A stretch of 64,000 nt of DNA from Actinoplanes philippinensis (GCF_900113015.1 NZ_FONV01000018.1:123748-187747); one strand, 5' to 3'. Positions 7,739 to 16,278 are shown, numbered from the stretch's first letter. Translations and numbers: made by a program. Notes: generated by a model not told the origin, from the sequence alone.

Positions 7739-9097
7739 TCATGTCTGGACCAGTGGCTGGTACTCCTCGGCAGTCAGACCGAACGTCCAGGCCACGCCCT
7801 CGCGGGCGCTCCTGGTGCGAGGTGGGACGCGCAGCCAGTAGATCCGGCTCGTGCCGTCGGGCTCCGGCGTCGAGTTGACCACCTCGACCATGACCAGGGG
7901 CTCGTCGCCGGGAAGATCGAGATACCACAAGGTGCCGGTCTCGTCGGAGCCCAGTTTGCGGGCGCCCGCGTCACGCAGGTAGCGGTCGTAGCCGTAGTGC
8001 TCCAGCATCACCCGCCGGATCTCGGCGTTGCCCTCCGACCTGATCCGGTCGATGGTGAGGGCCGGGAGCTCGGAAGCCAGATCGGCGGGAATGGGCATGC
8101 CACGCCACGCCCAGAGGCCGTAGCCGTCGCGGAACTCCAGGGCCGCGCCCTCACCGCGGTGCAGGCGGCCGACGTTGTCGCGGGTCAGGGTCGTGGGGCG
8201 GTCGGTGAGCACGGCGGCCGTCTCGTTCGCCCACCACCAGCCGGCGTTCCGGGCCACCGCTGCCAGGCCCGCCAGACCGGTCATCAGCCCGGCCTCCGGG
8301 AACAGGCGGTCGGCGGCCTCGAAGGTGGACAGCCACGGGCCGTCGTGCTGGCCGTAGATGGCGTCGAGCACCGGCATCCGTGCCGCCCGGCCGTCGTCGC
8401 CGGGGAAGGCCGCTGCCAGGTCCTCGCCGAGGCGCAACCGCAGCCGCCCGGCGATCAGGTCCATGACCAGTCCCCAGGACCGGCGGCCGGCGGCGGCGCT
8501 GAGCTGCGCCCAGCCGTCGCTGCCCAGGGTCTCGACAGCCGCTCTGCGCGCGGCGGCCCACGGCTCGGTCCGCACCTGACGGCGCAGCGACGGACCGGCC
8601 GTCTCCCCGGGGACCCATCCCTGCCGCAGAAGCTCGCCGACCACCTCGGCGAGCAGGTCGGCGCCCGGCCCCGAGCCACCGGATGCCGCCGAGCCGGGCG
8701 ACGCAGCCGCCACGACACGGGCGGACAAAGGCGCGGAGGAGGCCGCCGGCGGCGCGGCAAACGCAGCCGACGACGTGGACGGAGTCGACGACGACGCGGC
8801 AGTGACGGCGACGGGGTCAGCAGAGGCGGCGGGAGGCGTGACGGCGGGAGGCGTGACGGCGGGTGGGAGATCGGGCACGGACAGACGACCGGAGAGCAGG
8901 GCGACCGCCACCGCGCCGGCGCGTGGGGAGCCGAACCAGTAGATCCGGTCGGGGGCCTCATGTCCGGCCAGGAGATACGAGTCCCGTACCCCCTTTTCGG
9001 CGGCCTCTCGTGTCGCATCGCCGGTCTGGACCGCGGCGGCCAGCCACTGGTCCTCGATGGCGGCCGCCATCGCCTCCTGGGCGTGGGTCAGCTTCAT
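7739..9097 (-). CDS. DUF6745 domain-containing protein
   Basis: 452 residues; ATG at 9097 with GGGAG just upstream. The N-terminal part (IEDQWLAAAVQTG, then IYWFGSP) and the C-terminal block (GDEPLVMVEVVNSTPEPDG, then REGVAWTFGLTAEEYQPLVQT) match my recollection of the DUF6745 proteins of actinobacteria, which have no established function. Between residues of about 75 and 150 lies a long Pro/Ala/Ser-rich insert including repeated VTPPA units, probably an unstructured linker produced by slippage. The gene follows the 105-residue gene by 11 bases on the same strand, so both are likely co-transcribed. Confidence 0.7.
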   Translation of the reverse strand: MKLTHAQEAMAAAIEDQWLAAAVQTGDATREAAEKGVRDSYLLAGHEAPDRIYWFGSPRAGAVAVALLSGRLSVPDLPPAVTPPAVTPPAASADPVAVTAASSSTPSTSSAAFAAPPAASSAPLSARVVAAASPGSAASGGSGPGADLLAEVVGELLRQGWVPGETAGPSLRRQVRTEPWAAARRAAVETLGSDGWAQLSAAAGRRSWGLVMDLIAGRLRLRLGEDLAAAFPGDDGRAARMPVLDAIYGQHDGPWLSTFEAADRLFPEAGLMTGLAGLAAVARNAGWWWANETAAVLTDRPTTLTRDNVGRLHRGEGAALEFRDGYGLWAWRGMPIPADLASELPALTIDRIRSEGNAEIRRVMLEHYGYDRYLRDAGARKLGSDETGTLWYLDLPGDEPLVMVEVVNSTPEPDGTSRIYWLRVPPRTRSAREGVAWTFGLTAEEYQPLVQT

Positions 9098-9108
9098 GTC
9101 GCGCTCCC

Positions 9109-9426
9109 TCAGTCCGCCACCGGGCGGAACGCACCCGGAATGTACTCACGCTGGCGCACCACCCGGTAGTGGCCGGAGGGCAGCGAGATCGGCCCGTGCT
9201 CCTCGTGGGTGACCCGGCCGTGCGACGGCACGTCGAGGAACATGCTGTCCGGATCGTCGAGATCGGCGAGGAGCTGCAGGCCGGGGCCGCCGACCACGTG
9301 GGCGTGACCGGTGGCCTCACCGCGGGCCAGCACCATCCGGCCTCGGCGGTCGCGGGGCACCGGCGCGCACGCCGGCACCTCATCCTGCGGCACCGGAATG
9401 ATCAGCACGTCACCCTGCCGGTACAT
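9109..9426 (-). CDS. Conserved small protein paired with the DUF6745 gene
   Basis: 105 residues; ATG 9426 with a GGGGAGG Shine-Dalgarno. The sequence starts MYRQGDVLIIPV and contains LARGEATGHAHVVGG, followed by a beta-rich section; it has no signal peptide or membrane helix. I recall similar short proteins next to DUF6745 genes, but no function. It is the first gene of a two-gene unit. The IS110 element begins about 55 bases upstream of its start, so the native promoter may have been cut or replaced. Confidence 0.6.
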   Translation of the reverse strand: MYRQGDVLIIPVPQDEVPACAPVPRDRRGRMVLARGEATGHAHVVGGPGLQLLADLDDPDSMFLDVPSHGRVTHEEHGPISLPSGHYRVVRQREYIPGAFRPVAD

Positions 9427-9488
9427 CCCCGGCCTCCCCTCGCTGCCCCTACCCTGACGCGCGGAACGCTATCGCCGGGGTATGACAT

Positions 9489-9791
9489 TTAGCTTTGGTG
9501 TTGGGCCTTGAAGATCGATTCGGGGCTTCGTAGGGTGCGTCGGGTCGGGTTCTTCCGGTACGGCTCGGTATACGACTGGTAGCACCGCTTCGCGGTGACT
9601 CCTGATTAATGATCGATCGGCTGGCAGGGCCGCCCGGCGCACGTGATCCCTGTTCGGAAACCCGCGGCCGCGACACGAGCTTCGATGGACCGCTGCTACC
9701 GAATGTCTGGATGGCACCCCTGCGGAGCGTGCGCGGCGAGTCGTGACGGACAGGCCCCGACCGTGATGACACGCCGGAAGGGAAAGGTGAC
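9489..9791 (+). ncRNA. Probable bridge-RNA region of the IS110 element
   Basis: IS110-subgroup elements carry a structured bridge RNA between the left end and the transposase start; this 300-base stretch is in that place and codes for nothing credible. A stable stem-loop is visible at 9583-9597 (CACCGC-TTC-GCGGTG). At 9702-9714, AATGTC is complementary to GACATT at the left end and GGATG is complementary to CATCC of the right flank; these are too short to prove guide loops. RNA boundaries are not determined. Confidence 0.4.
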
Positions 9792-11195
9792 GTGCGGCTG
9801 CGTTTGGGCATCGACGTGGCATGTAAGGCAGCGCACCAGGTGAGCTGCACCGACGAGACCGGCCGGTTCCTGTTCTCCGGCCGCCGGTTCCGGACCACCG
9901 TCGAGGACCTGGAGAAACTGTGGGTGAGCCTGCCGGCCGCCGACGAGGTCCTGGTCGTGCTGGAACCCACCCGCAACGCATGGGTGCCGCTGGCCGCGTG
10001 GCTGCGCGCTCACGGGGCGAAGGTGGCCCTGGTCCCACCGGAACAGTCCGCTGACCTGCGCGACTACTACCACAAGCACACCAAGAACGATCGCCTCGAC
10101 TCCCGGGTGCTGGCCCGGCTGCCGCTGCTGCACCCGGAAGGGCTGAGGGTCCTCGGCGACGACGAGCTCGGCCCGGCTGACCCGCTGCGGCGAGCCACCC
10201 GGCGGCGCCGGTCGCTGGTGAAACGACGCACGGCCATCTACGCGCGTCTGGATGCGCTGCTGGAACTGCTCGGCCCACACTGGGCCGACACTCTCGGAAG
10301 CGGCGAGTACTCCAAGACCGCCCTGACCCTGCTGGAACGCACCGGCGGCGACCCGCACGCCCTCAAACGACTGGGCCGGAAACGGCTGACCGCCCTGCTC
10401 GTGCGGACCAGCCGCGGCCAGTGGCGTGACGACCACGCCGAGACGATCCTGCACGCCGCCGAGCAGAGCCTGCGGCTCTGGGCCGCCGGCGGCCTGGACT
10501 TCACCGAACTCAGCCACGACCTGTCCGGTGAAGCCCGCCTCGCCCTGCAACTGAGCACCGAGATCGACGGCCTCGACGACCGGATCGGCGTGCTCTACGA
10601 AGAAGCCGACCCAGCCGGGCTGCTCACCACCGCGCCCGGTCTGGCCGTCACATCCGCCGCCACAATCCTGGCCGGGCTCGGCGACCCGGACCGGTTCACC
10701 ACCCTTGCCGGGGTCCGCTCGTTCACCGGCCTGGTCCCCAAACTCGACGAATCCGGCACCAGCAGCCGCTACGGACCACCCACCAAAGCCGGCGACCCCG
10801 CCCTGCGAGAGGCCCTGTTCAACGCCGCCGACCGGGCCCGCAAGACCGACCCCACCCTGGCCGCCCGCTACCAACGCCTCATCCAGGCCGGCAAACACCA
10901 CAACTCAGCGTTGTGCACTCGCGCCGCCGTGCTCGTCACCCGGCTGGCCGCCTGCTGGCGCTCACGCACCCCTTACCAACTCCACGATGTCGACGGCCGG
11001 CCCATCACCGCCGCCGAGGGCCGCACCATCTGCGCCACCCGCTACCAGGTCACCGACGCCGACCGCGCCAAAAACCGGTCCCAACGCGCCGCCCAAAGGC
11101 AGAAACAAGGAACAGGCCGGCGCAGAAAGGAGTCGCGAAGCGCTCCGGCAGCCGGCCCGTCCACGAACCACATTAACCACCTGCCGGCAGCTTGA
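9792..11195 (+). CDS. IS110-family transposase (DEDD recombinase)
   Basis: 467 residues from a GTG start. The N-terminal RuvC-like DEDD domain begins with LRLGIDVACKAAHQV (first Asp), has LVVLEPTRNAW with the Glu, and YYHKHTKNDRLDSRVLA with the later Asp residues. The C-terminal Transposase_20 domain contains LTTAPGLAVTSAATILAGLG and FTGLVPKLDESG, which includes the catalytic serine region. Length and both domains are complete, so it could be active. The C-terminal tail is Arg/Lys/Gln-rich. It recombines DNA guided by the RNA made from its 5' non-coding region. Confidence 0.92.
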   Translation: MRLRLGIDVACKAAHQVSCTDETGRFLFSGRRFRTTVEDLEKLWVSLPAADEVLVVLEPTRNAWVPLAAWLRAHGAKVALVPPEQSADLRDYYHKHTKNDRLDSRVLARLPLLHPEGLRVLGDDELGPADPLRRATRRRRSLVKRRTAIYARLDALLELLGPHWADTLGSGEYSKTALTLLERTGGDPHALKRLGRKRLTALLVRTSRGQWRDDHAETILHAAEQSLRLWAAGGLDFTELSHDLSGEARLALQLSTEIDGLDDRIGVLYEEADPAGLLTTAPGLAVTSAATILAGLGDPDRFTTLAGVRSFTGLVPKLDESGTSSRYGPPTKAGDPALREALFNAADRARKTDPTLAARYQRLIQAGKHHNSALCTRAAVLVTRLAACWRSRTPYQLHDVDGRPITAAEGRTICATRYQVTDADRAKNRSQRAAQRQKQGTGRRRKESRSAPAAGPSTNHINHLPAA

Positions 11196-11252
11196 CATCC
11201 GTTAGGAACTCATTTTCGGCCGCCGGCCCCGGGACCTGCGGAAATCCGGGGC

Positions 11253-13226
11253 TCAGTGCAGGTTCAGGCGGGCGACCGCGGTCACCTTGCCACCGCGGAT
11301 GGTGACCAGGGCGGGGAACGGTGACGGCTCGTCGAGGGTGGAGAACTCGTCGAAGCTCACCTCGCACGTCCCGGCCAGGGTCGCCGGGTCGGTGCATCTG
11401 CGCTCGTTCGGCCGGAAGTCGAGGTAGACCGGCCGGGCGGCGATCGGCAGGCTGGCGCGGAGTCCGCTGGTCACCGGCACGTACTTGTTCTGGCATTTCG
11501 GCGAGGTGAGTTCGAGGCGGCGACAGTATTCGGCGCCGGTCGGGTATTCGGCGGGTTCGGCGATCGCGACCCGGCCGCGGTCGTAGACCATGTGCATGGC
11601 GGCCACGAGTTCGGCGTCGCCGGTGAGGAAGCCGGGCGCCGGGGGTATCGCCGGATCCGTGCCGGACCGCAGCTGCGCGTCGGCATAGGTGACCGACCCG
11701 CCCGTCACACCGAACAGCACCCGCCCGCTGACCAGCGACGACTCGTCCAGCGGCCCGGTCAGGACGGTCTCGCCGTCGATGCTCACGGTGGCCTGGCGTT
11801 CGGCGGCGACCACCTGCAGGAGGTGAGCCTTGCCGGTCGCGGTGGCCCGGTCCGCACTCGCGACGGGTGTCGCGTCGCCGTCGATACGGGCCGCGAGACC
11901 GACCCGGTCCGGGCAGACGGTGACCTGGTAGGCGCCGGGGAACGTTTCCTCGGTGCCGGCCCGGAACCAGATCGTGGCGCAGGACCGGGCGTTTCCCAGC
12001 GTCGCGCGCACGCTGATGTTCTGGCTCGGCGGGAAGACGATCTGCTGGTAGTCGCCGCACATCATGGGATCGGCAGAAGTCGATGTCACACGCAGACCGC
12101 CACCGGCGTACGCGCAGCGCCCGGCCTCGTTCCCGGCGACACTGAACAGGCTGTCGGTGCGCAGCGAGTCGAAGACGGCGGGGCCGGTGACGACCTCGGG
12201 AGCGGCCGGTGGCGGATCCTCGGAGAGCGTCGGCCGGAGGGCGAGTCCGGCGACCACGGCCACCGCGACCACGGCCGTCGCGGCGGCGGCGGCCGTCACG
12301 AGCCGGCGGCGCCCCGGGCGACGGCGGTGCCCGGTGGTGAACCGTCCGGACTGCTGAGCGGCTTCGGCGGAACGCTGGATCTCGACGGGCAGCGGCGGGG
12401 CGCTGGGCGCACCGGTGACGAGCAGGCGATCGAGGAGTTCGGGAGCGGTGGGCCGGTTCGCCGGCTCCTTCTCGAGGGCGGCGGCGACAAGCTCGGCGAG
12501 GTACGGCGGAAGGTCCCCGACCCTGGGTGGCTGGGTGAGGATGCGCGCCGCCGTGACCGCCGGGCTGTCCCCGCCGAACGGGGTGCGCCCGGTGCCCGCG
12601 AACGTCACCACGGCACCCCAGGCGAACACGTCGACGGCCGGCGTGGGCAGGCGATCGGTCTCGGCGTCGAGGCGCTCCGGGGCCATGTAGGCGAGCGTCC
12701 CGACGACCTGGTCCGCGCGGGTGTGGAAGCTCGTCGGGTCGAGCGGCCGGGCGATCCCGAAGTCGATGACCTTGGGGGTGCCGAGGGCGAACAGCACGTT
12801 GCGCGGTTTCAGGTCACGGTGGACGACACCGGCCCCATGAATGGCGGCGAGCGCGGCCGCCACGCCGACCGACACGCCGTGCAGGCTCCCGCCGGTCAGC
12901 GGACCCTGGTCGGCGACGACCTCGTCGAGGCTCGGGCCGTCGACATACTCGACGACGAGATACGGCGTGTCGTGGTCGGGGTCGGCGTCGAGCACCTCGG
13001 CCGTGCAGAACGGCGGCACCTCGCGCGCCCGGTTGACCTCGCTGCGGAACCGGGCCCGGTACTCGGGCTCGTGAGCATACTCCGGGCGGATGACCTTGAC
13101 CGCGACGAGCCGCCCGGCCGGGTCCTCGGCCAGGTACACGGATCCCATCCCGCCCGCACCCAGACGGCGCAGTGTCCGATAACGGCCGATGGACCGCGGA
13201 TCGGTGGGTCGCAGTGGATCTGCCAC
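11253..13226 (-). CDS. Transmembrane Ser/Thr protein kinase
   Basis: 657 residues from a GTG. The cytoplasmic kinase domain (about 15-270) is complete: glycine loop LGAGGMGSVY, VAVK lysine 44, HRDLKPRN with Asp138, and DFG at 155-157, then GTLAYMAPERL. A basic RRPGRRR stretch precedes one membrane helix (about 307-327), and the remaining 320 residues are outside the cell. That outer part contains a beta-sandwich-like section (about 340-520) similar to concanavalin-type laminarinase/LamG folds, then a cysteine-containing domain; no PASTA repeats are present. A PP2C-type phosphatase gene lies 46 bases away on the opposite strand, the usual partner enzyme. Confidence 0.9.
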   Translation of the reverse strand: MADPLRPTDPRSIGRYRTLRRLGAGGMGSVYLAEDPAGRLVAVKVIRPEYAHEPEYRARFRSEVNRAREVPPFCTAEVLDADPDHDTPYLVVEYVDGPSLDEVVADQGPLTGGSLHGVSVGVAAALAAIHGAGVVHRDLKPRNVLFALGTPKVIDFGIARPLDPTSFHTRADQVVGTLAYMAPERLDAETDRLPTPAVDVFAWGAVVTFAGTGRTPFGGDSPAVTAARILTQPPRVGDLPPYLAELVAAALEKEPANRPTAPELLDRLLVTGAPSAPPLPVEIQRSAEAAQQSGRFTTGHRRRPGRRRLVTAAAAATAVVAVAVVAGLALRPTLSEDPPPAAPEVVTGPAVFDSLRTDSLFSVAGNEAGRCAYAGGGLRVTSTSADPMMCGDYQQIVFPPSQNISVRATLGNARSCATIWFRAGTEETFPGAYQVTVCPDRVGLAARIDGDATPVASADRATATGKAHLLQVVAAERQATVSIDGETVLTGPLDESSLVSGRVLFGVTGGSVTYADAQLRSGTDPAIPPAPGFLTGDAELVAAMHMVYDRGRVAIAEPAEYPTGAEYCRRLELTSPKCQNKYVPVTSGLRASLPIAARPVYLDFRPNERRCTDPATLAGTCEVSFDEFSTLDEPSPFPALVTIRGGKVTAVARLNLH

Positions 13227-13272
13227 GGGTTGGCAACCTACCGCACGCCGCCCGGCGATTTAACCTTCGGTA

Positions 13273-14145
13273 ATGGAGTTCACGGATGCGACATGGTTCG
13301 TCGGGCCTCGGCGCCTCACCGTGACGGCGGGCACCGTCGTCGGTAATCGCTACCCCGCCAACTTCGACGTCCTGCATCTCGACGCGGCACGACCACTCGC
13401 GGTGGTGGCCGACGGGATGGGCGACGGGCCGGGCAGCACGGCCGCGGGACGCACCGCCGTCGAGGTCTTCCTCCGCGAAACGACACGCGAGACCGGCCGG
13501 GCGGGCATGGAGGAGCCGGCGACGGCGAGCGGGCCGGCGACGGCGAGCGGGCCGACGACGGCGAGCGGGCCGACGACGGCGAGCGGGCCGACGACGGCGA
13601 GCGGGCCGACGACGGCGAGCGGGCCGACGACGGCGAGCGGGCCGACGGCACTGCGGGCCGCGGTGGCCGAGGTGCAGCGGGCGGTCCGGGAAGCGGGCCG
13701 TGCCATCGCCGGATTGACCGGCTGCACGCTGACCGCTTTCGTCGGTGACACCGACGGATCCGCGTGGCTGGTGCAGCTCGGTGACTCGCGGGCCTACCGG
13801 CTGCGGGACGGCGTGTTCGAGTTGCTGACGTCCGACCACACGGCGGCCTGGCTGGGACTTCTCAACGCGTGGTATGCGGCGGACTCGCGGGAGGCCTACC
13901 GCGACCGGCACCGTCTGACCCGCTTCGCGGGACATCCCGGCATGCCGGAGCCCGATCTGATCAACGTCAGCCTGCGTCCGGGTGACCGATTCCTTCTGTG
14001 TACGGACGGAGTCTCCGACCAGATCCACGACCGCCGTCTGGCCGAGGCCCTGACCGAGCGGATCACCGTGACCGAGTTGCTGGCCGAGACGCTGGACCAC
14101 GGCGGCGACGACAACGCCACCGCCGTGATGATCGTGGTCAGCTGA
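13273..14145 (+). CDS. PP2C-type protein phosphatase with internal repeat
   Basis: 290 residues. PPM/PP2C metal motifs are present in order: VVADGMGDG near residue 42, QLGDSRAY near 170, LLCTDGVSD near 240 and GGDDNATAV near the end. It should remove phosphate from Ser/Thr and most likely reverses the neighbouring divergent kinase. It lacks a membrane helix. Between residues of about 82 and 125 it carries seven TASGP-type repeats coded by an 18-bp tandem array, inserted in the loop after the first metal motif region. The repeat keeps the frame open, so the enzyme is probably functional. Confidence 0.88.
   Translation: MEFTDATWFVGPRRLTVTAGTVVGNRYPANFDVLHLDAARPLAVVADGMGDGPGSTAAGRTAVEVFLRETTRETGRAGMEEPATASGPATASGPTTASGPTTASGPTTASGPTTASGPTTASGPTALRAAVAEVQRAVREAGRAIAGLTGCTLTAFVGDTDGSAWLVQLGDSRAYRLRDGVFELLTSDHTAAWLGLLNAWYAADSREAYRDRHRLTRFAGHPGMPEPDLINVSLRPGDRFLLCTDGVSDQIHDRRLAEALTERITVTELLAETLDHGGDDNATAVMIVVS
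13519..13646. repeat. In-frame 18-bp tandem repeat inside the PP2C gene
   Basis: Seven copies of an 18-base unit containing GCGAGCGGGCCGACGACG lie head to tail (core GCGAGCGGG at 13525, 13543, 13561, 13579, 13597, 13615 and 13633). Each codes six residues of the form TASGPT, so copy-number change never shifts the frame. Confidence 0.95.
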
Positions 14146-14371
14146 TCCGGCGCAGCACGAGCACTCCACCTATCCCGGGGATCAACGCGAGAAGCCGCGT
14201 GCGCATCGGCTGCATCCTCAGGTTCAAAGTCAAGATCACGACGATGAGGTACGCACACCCGTGCACCGGTCCACATGTTGACGTGATCGCGTCAACATGT
14301 ACGGTCAACATATTGATCAACAATGTTGACAGCGAGACGAGTTCAACCCACGCGGCAATCCGCATCGTCAT
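14138..14371 (-). CDS. DUF3817 family small membrane protein
   Basis: 77 residues starting at ATG 14371, whose ATGA overlaps the stop of the DUF2269-like gene. The sequence has two to three hydrophobic helices with the characteristic GPVHGCAYLIVV and LLALIPGIGGVLVLRR blocks of DUF3817 membrane proteins. The function is unknown. Its end overlaps the 3' end of the convergent phosphatase gene by 8 bases. Codons 14-33 coincide with an AT-richer stretch containing four copies of TGTTGAC/GTCAACA (see the regulatory entry). Confidence 0.75.
   Translation of the reverse strand: MTMRIAAWVELVSLSTLLINMLTVHVDAITSTCGPVHGCAYLIVVILTLNLRMQPMRTRLLALIPGIGGVLVLRRIS
14273..14330. promoter_or_regulatory. Operator-like cluster of TGTTGAC palindromes
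   Basis: A perfect 11-bp inverted repeat, ACATGTTGACG (14273-14283) and CGTCAACATGT (14290-14300), is followed by GTCAACA (14304-14310) and TGTTGAC (14324-14330) with TTGATCAA between them. Four copies of one 7-mer in 58 bases, in both orientations, look like a regulator binding array. It lies inside the DUF3817 coding region. Confidence 0.45.
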
Positions 14372-14784
14372 GCTCCCGTCGTCGAACCGGGCCGCACGAT
14401 CATCAACACTGTGACGGTCGCCCACAACAGGTTGAAAATCCCGGTGAGCATTCCGAGCCGATCCGCCTGGCCGTCAACGAGAGCACGCTCCTGACCGGGA
14501 ATGATCAGCAGCCCCAGGATCAGCGCGGCGACCAGGGTGAGGCCGATCGAGGTCAACAGCCAGGCGTCGCCGAGTACGCCGAGACTGCTCGCGGTGGCCA
14601 GTCCGAACACCGGAACGGCCACCCCGACCACGCCGTAGACCCGGCAGATCCGGTGCAGCAGCCGCAGGCGGTCACCCGTCCCGTCACGTCGTGCCACGGC
14701 CGGGAACATGCTGGCGGCGACAGTGACCGGACCGATCGCGACGATCGCGGCGAGCACGTGCAGAGAGAGGAGCAGTTTCGTCAC
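14368..14784 (-). CDS. DUF2269-like integral membrane protein
   Basis: 138 residues from GTG 14784, chosen because the hydrophobic protein begins there (VTKLLLSLHVLAAIVAIGPV); in-frame codons further upstream give no protein-like sequence. Four membrane helices are visible, with an Arg-rich cytoplasmic loop (HRICRVYG). This pattern fits DUF2269, membrane proteins of unknown role. It forms a two-gene unit with the DUF3817 gene through a 4-base overlap. Confidence 0.65.
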   Translation of the reverse strand: MTKLLLSLHVLAAIVAIGPVTVAASMFPAVARRDGTGDRLRLLHRICRVYGVVGVAVPVFGLATASSLGVLGDAWLLTSIGLTLVAALILGLLIIPGQERALVDGQADRLGMLTGIFNLLWATVTVLMIVRPGSTTGA

Positions 14785-15309
14785 GCCGGGGACGCTATGC
14801 CCGTTTCCCGACCGCCGGAACTGGCAGGATTGCCCACCCTCAACGGATTCTGGCCAGCAACGTCGCCATTTAGGTAGCCGCCCCTGCCGAAGCACCGCCG
14901 AGCCACCCGACATCGGTCACCACCGCCGACGCCACCCATGGATGCCCTGGCCACCGTTGATCCACCCGACGGGCGCCACCGTCGCCATCGACCGATGCGG
15001 CTCGGGGTTGACGGGAGTCCACGGGGCCGGACGCCGACGCAAGGAGGCCAGCAGGCGAAACCAGCATGAGAGGCGACGGCGCCGGACACCGACGCAGAGA
15101 GGCCGGCGTGAGCGGCAACGGCAGCAGACGCCGACGCAAGAAGACACCAGCATGAGAGGCGACCGCACCGGACACCGACGCAGAGAGGCCGGCGTGGGCG
15201 GCGCCGGACGCCGGCGCCAGGAGGCCGGCAGGCGAGACCAGCATGGGCGGCGACGGGGCCCGAGGCCGACGTAGGGAGGCGGCATGAAAGGCCGACGTAG
15301 GGTGGCCGC
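14785..15309. repeat. Intergenic region with degenerate repeats of about 40 bases
   Basis: From about 15010 to 15309 the sequence consists of at least six imperfect copies of a unit containing GGACRCCGACGCARRGAGGCC and ACCAGCATGRGMGGCGAC. The last two copies, GGCCGACGTAGGGAGGCGGC-ATG (15270-15285) and GGCCGACGTAGGGTGGCCGC-ATG (to 15312), each carry a Shine-Dalgarno and an ATG; the second is the real start of the GlxA-type gene. The first 220 bases hold nothing I recognise. Confidence 0.7.
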
Positions 15310-16278
15310 ATGAAGGATGTGCACGTCGTTGCTGTGCTCGCTCTCGACGGGGTCATCCCGTTCGACCTGTCGACGCCGATCGAGGTGTTCAGCCGGGTGC
15401 GGGCGGCCGACGGCGGCATCCCCTACGAGGTGCGGGTCTGTGCGGCTACCCCGTCGGTCGACGCCGGGGTGTTCCGGGTGGAGGCGCCGTGGGGGCTGGA
15501 CGTGCTGCTCGAAGCGGACACGATCATCCTGCCGGGGTGTGCCGACACCGGGGTGGCCGTACCGCTGGAGGTTGTCGATCATCTGCGGAAAGCCGCCGCC
15601 GCCGGCGCCCGGATCGCCTCCGTCTGCGCCGGAGCGTTCGTCCTGGCCGCCACCGGGCTGCTCGACGGACTGCGCGCGACCACCCACTGGCTGGCCGCCG
15701 CCGAGCTGGCCGCCCGGTTCCCGGAGATCGACGTCGACCCGGATGTGCTCTATGTCGACAACGGGCAGTTCCTGACGTCGGCCGGTGCGGCTGCGGGCCT
15801 TGATCTGTGTCTCTATCTGATCAGGCGTGATCACGGTTCGGCGGTCGCGGCCGATGCTGCCCGGCTGTCGGTGATGCCGTTGGAGCGTGAGGGTGGGCAG
15901 GCGCAGTTCATCATTCCGGCGGCGCCGCCGACCCCGCGCGGCGCCGGGCTGGAGCCGTTGCTGCAATGGATGCAGGACAACACCGATGTCGATCTCACGC
16001 TGAGCGATCTGGCCACGCGTTCCGGCATGAGTGTCCGGACGTTGAACCGCCGCTTCCGGGAGCAGACCGGGACGACGCCGCTGCAATGGCTGCTCCGTGC
16101 CCGGGTCCGGCGCGCCCAGCACCTGCTCGAAGCCACTGATCAGCCCGTCGAGACGATCGCCGCCCAGGTGGGTTTCGGCTCGCCGACCGCTTTCCGGGAC
16201 CGTTTCAAACGCATCGTCGGCACGAGCCCGCACGGGTACCGTGCCACGTTCCGCAGCCGGGCCACCGCCACGCGCTGA
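15310..16278 (+). CDS. GlxA/AraC-type transcriptional regulator (DJ-1/PfpI + HTH)
   Basis: 322 residues. Residues 1-170 form a DJ-1/PfpI domain (HVVAVLALDGVIPFDLSTPIEVF, and the nucleophile-elbow-like IASVCAGAFVLAATGLLDG). Residues 215-315 form two AraC helix-turn-helix units (LTLSDLATRSGMSVRTLNRRF, then PVETIAAQVGFGSPTAFRDRFKR). This is the standard layout of GlxA-family regulators, where the first domain probably senses a small metabolite. It is convergent with the alcohol dehydrogenase gene, so its target is not clear. Translation starts inside the last copy of the intergenic repeat. Confidence 0.88.
   Translation: MKDVHVVAVLALDGVIPFDLSTPIEVFSRVRAADGGIPYEVRVCAATPSVDAGVFRVEAPWGLDVLLEADTIILPGCADTGVAVPLEVVDHLRKAAAAGARIASVCAGAFVLAATGLLDGLRATTHWLAAAELAARFPEIDVDPDVLYVDNGQFLTSAGAAAGLDLCLYLIRRDHGSAVAADAARLSVMPLEREGGQAQFIIPAAPPTPRGAGLEPLLQWMQDNTDVDLTLSDLATRSGMSVRTLNRRFREQTGTTPLQWLLRARVRRAQHLLEATDQPVETIAAQVGFGSPTAFRDRFKRIVGTSPHGYRATFRSRATATR

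Larger units (their letters stand above)
9483..11198 (+). mobile_element. IS110-family insertion sequence
   Basis: The element is defined by the transposase gene at 9792-11195 and by a long non-coding 5' part. TGACAT occurs at both proposed edges (9483-9488 and 11193-11198), as expected for the short shared core at which IS110 elements recombine. There are no terminal inverted repeats, which is also normal for the family. The exact ends are inference. It sits between the DUF6745 pair and the kinase gene. Confidence 0.6.
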
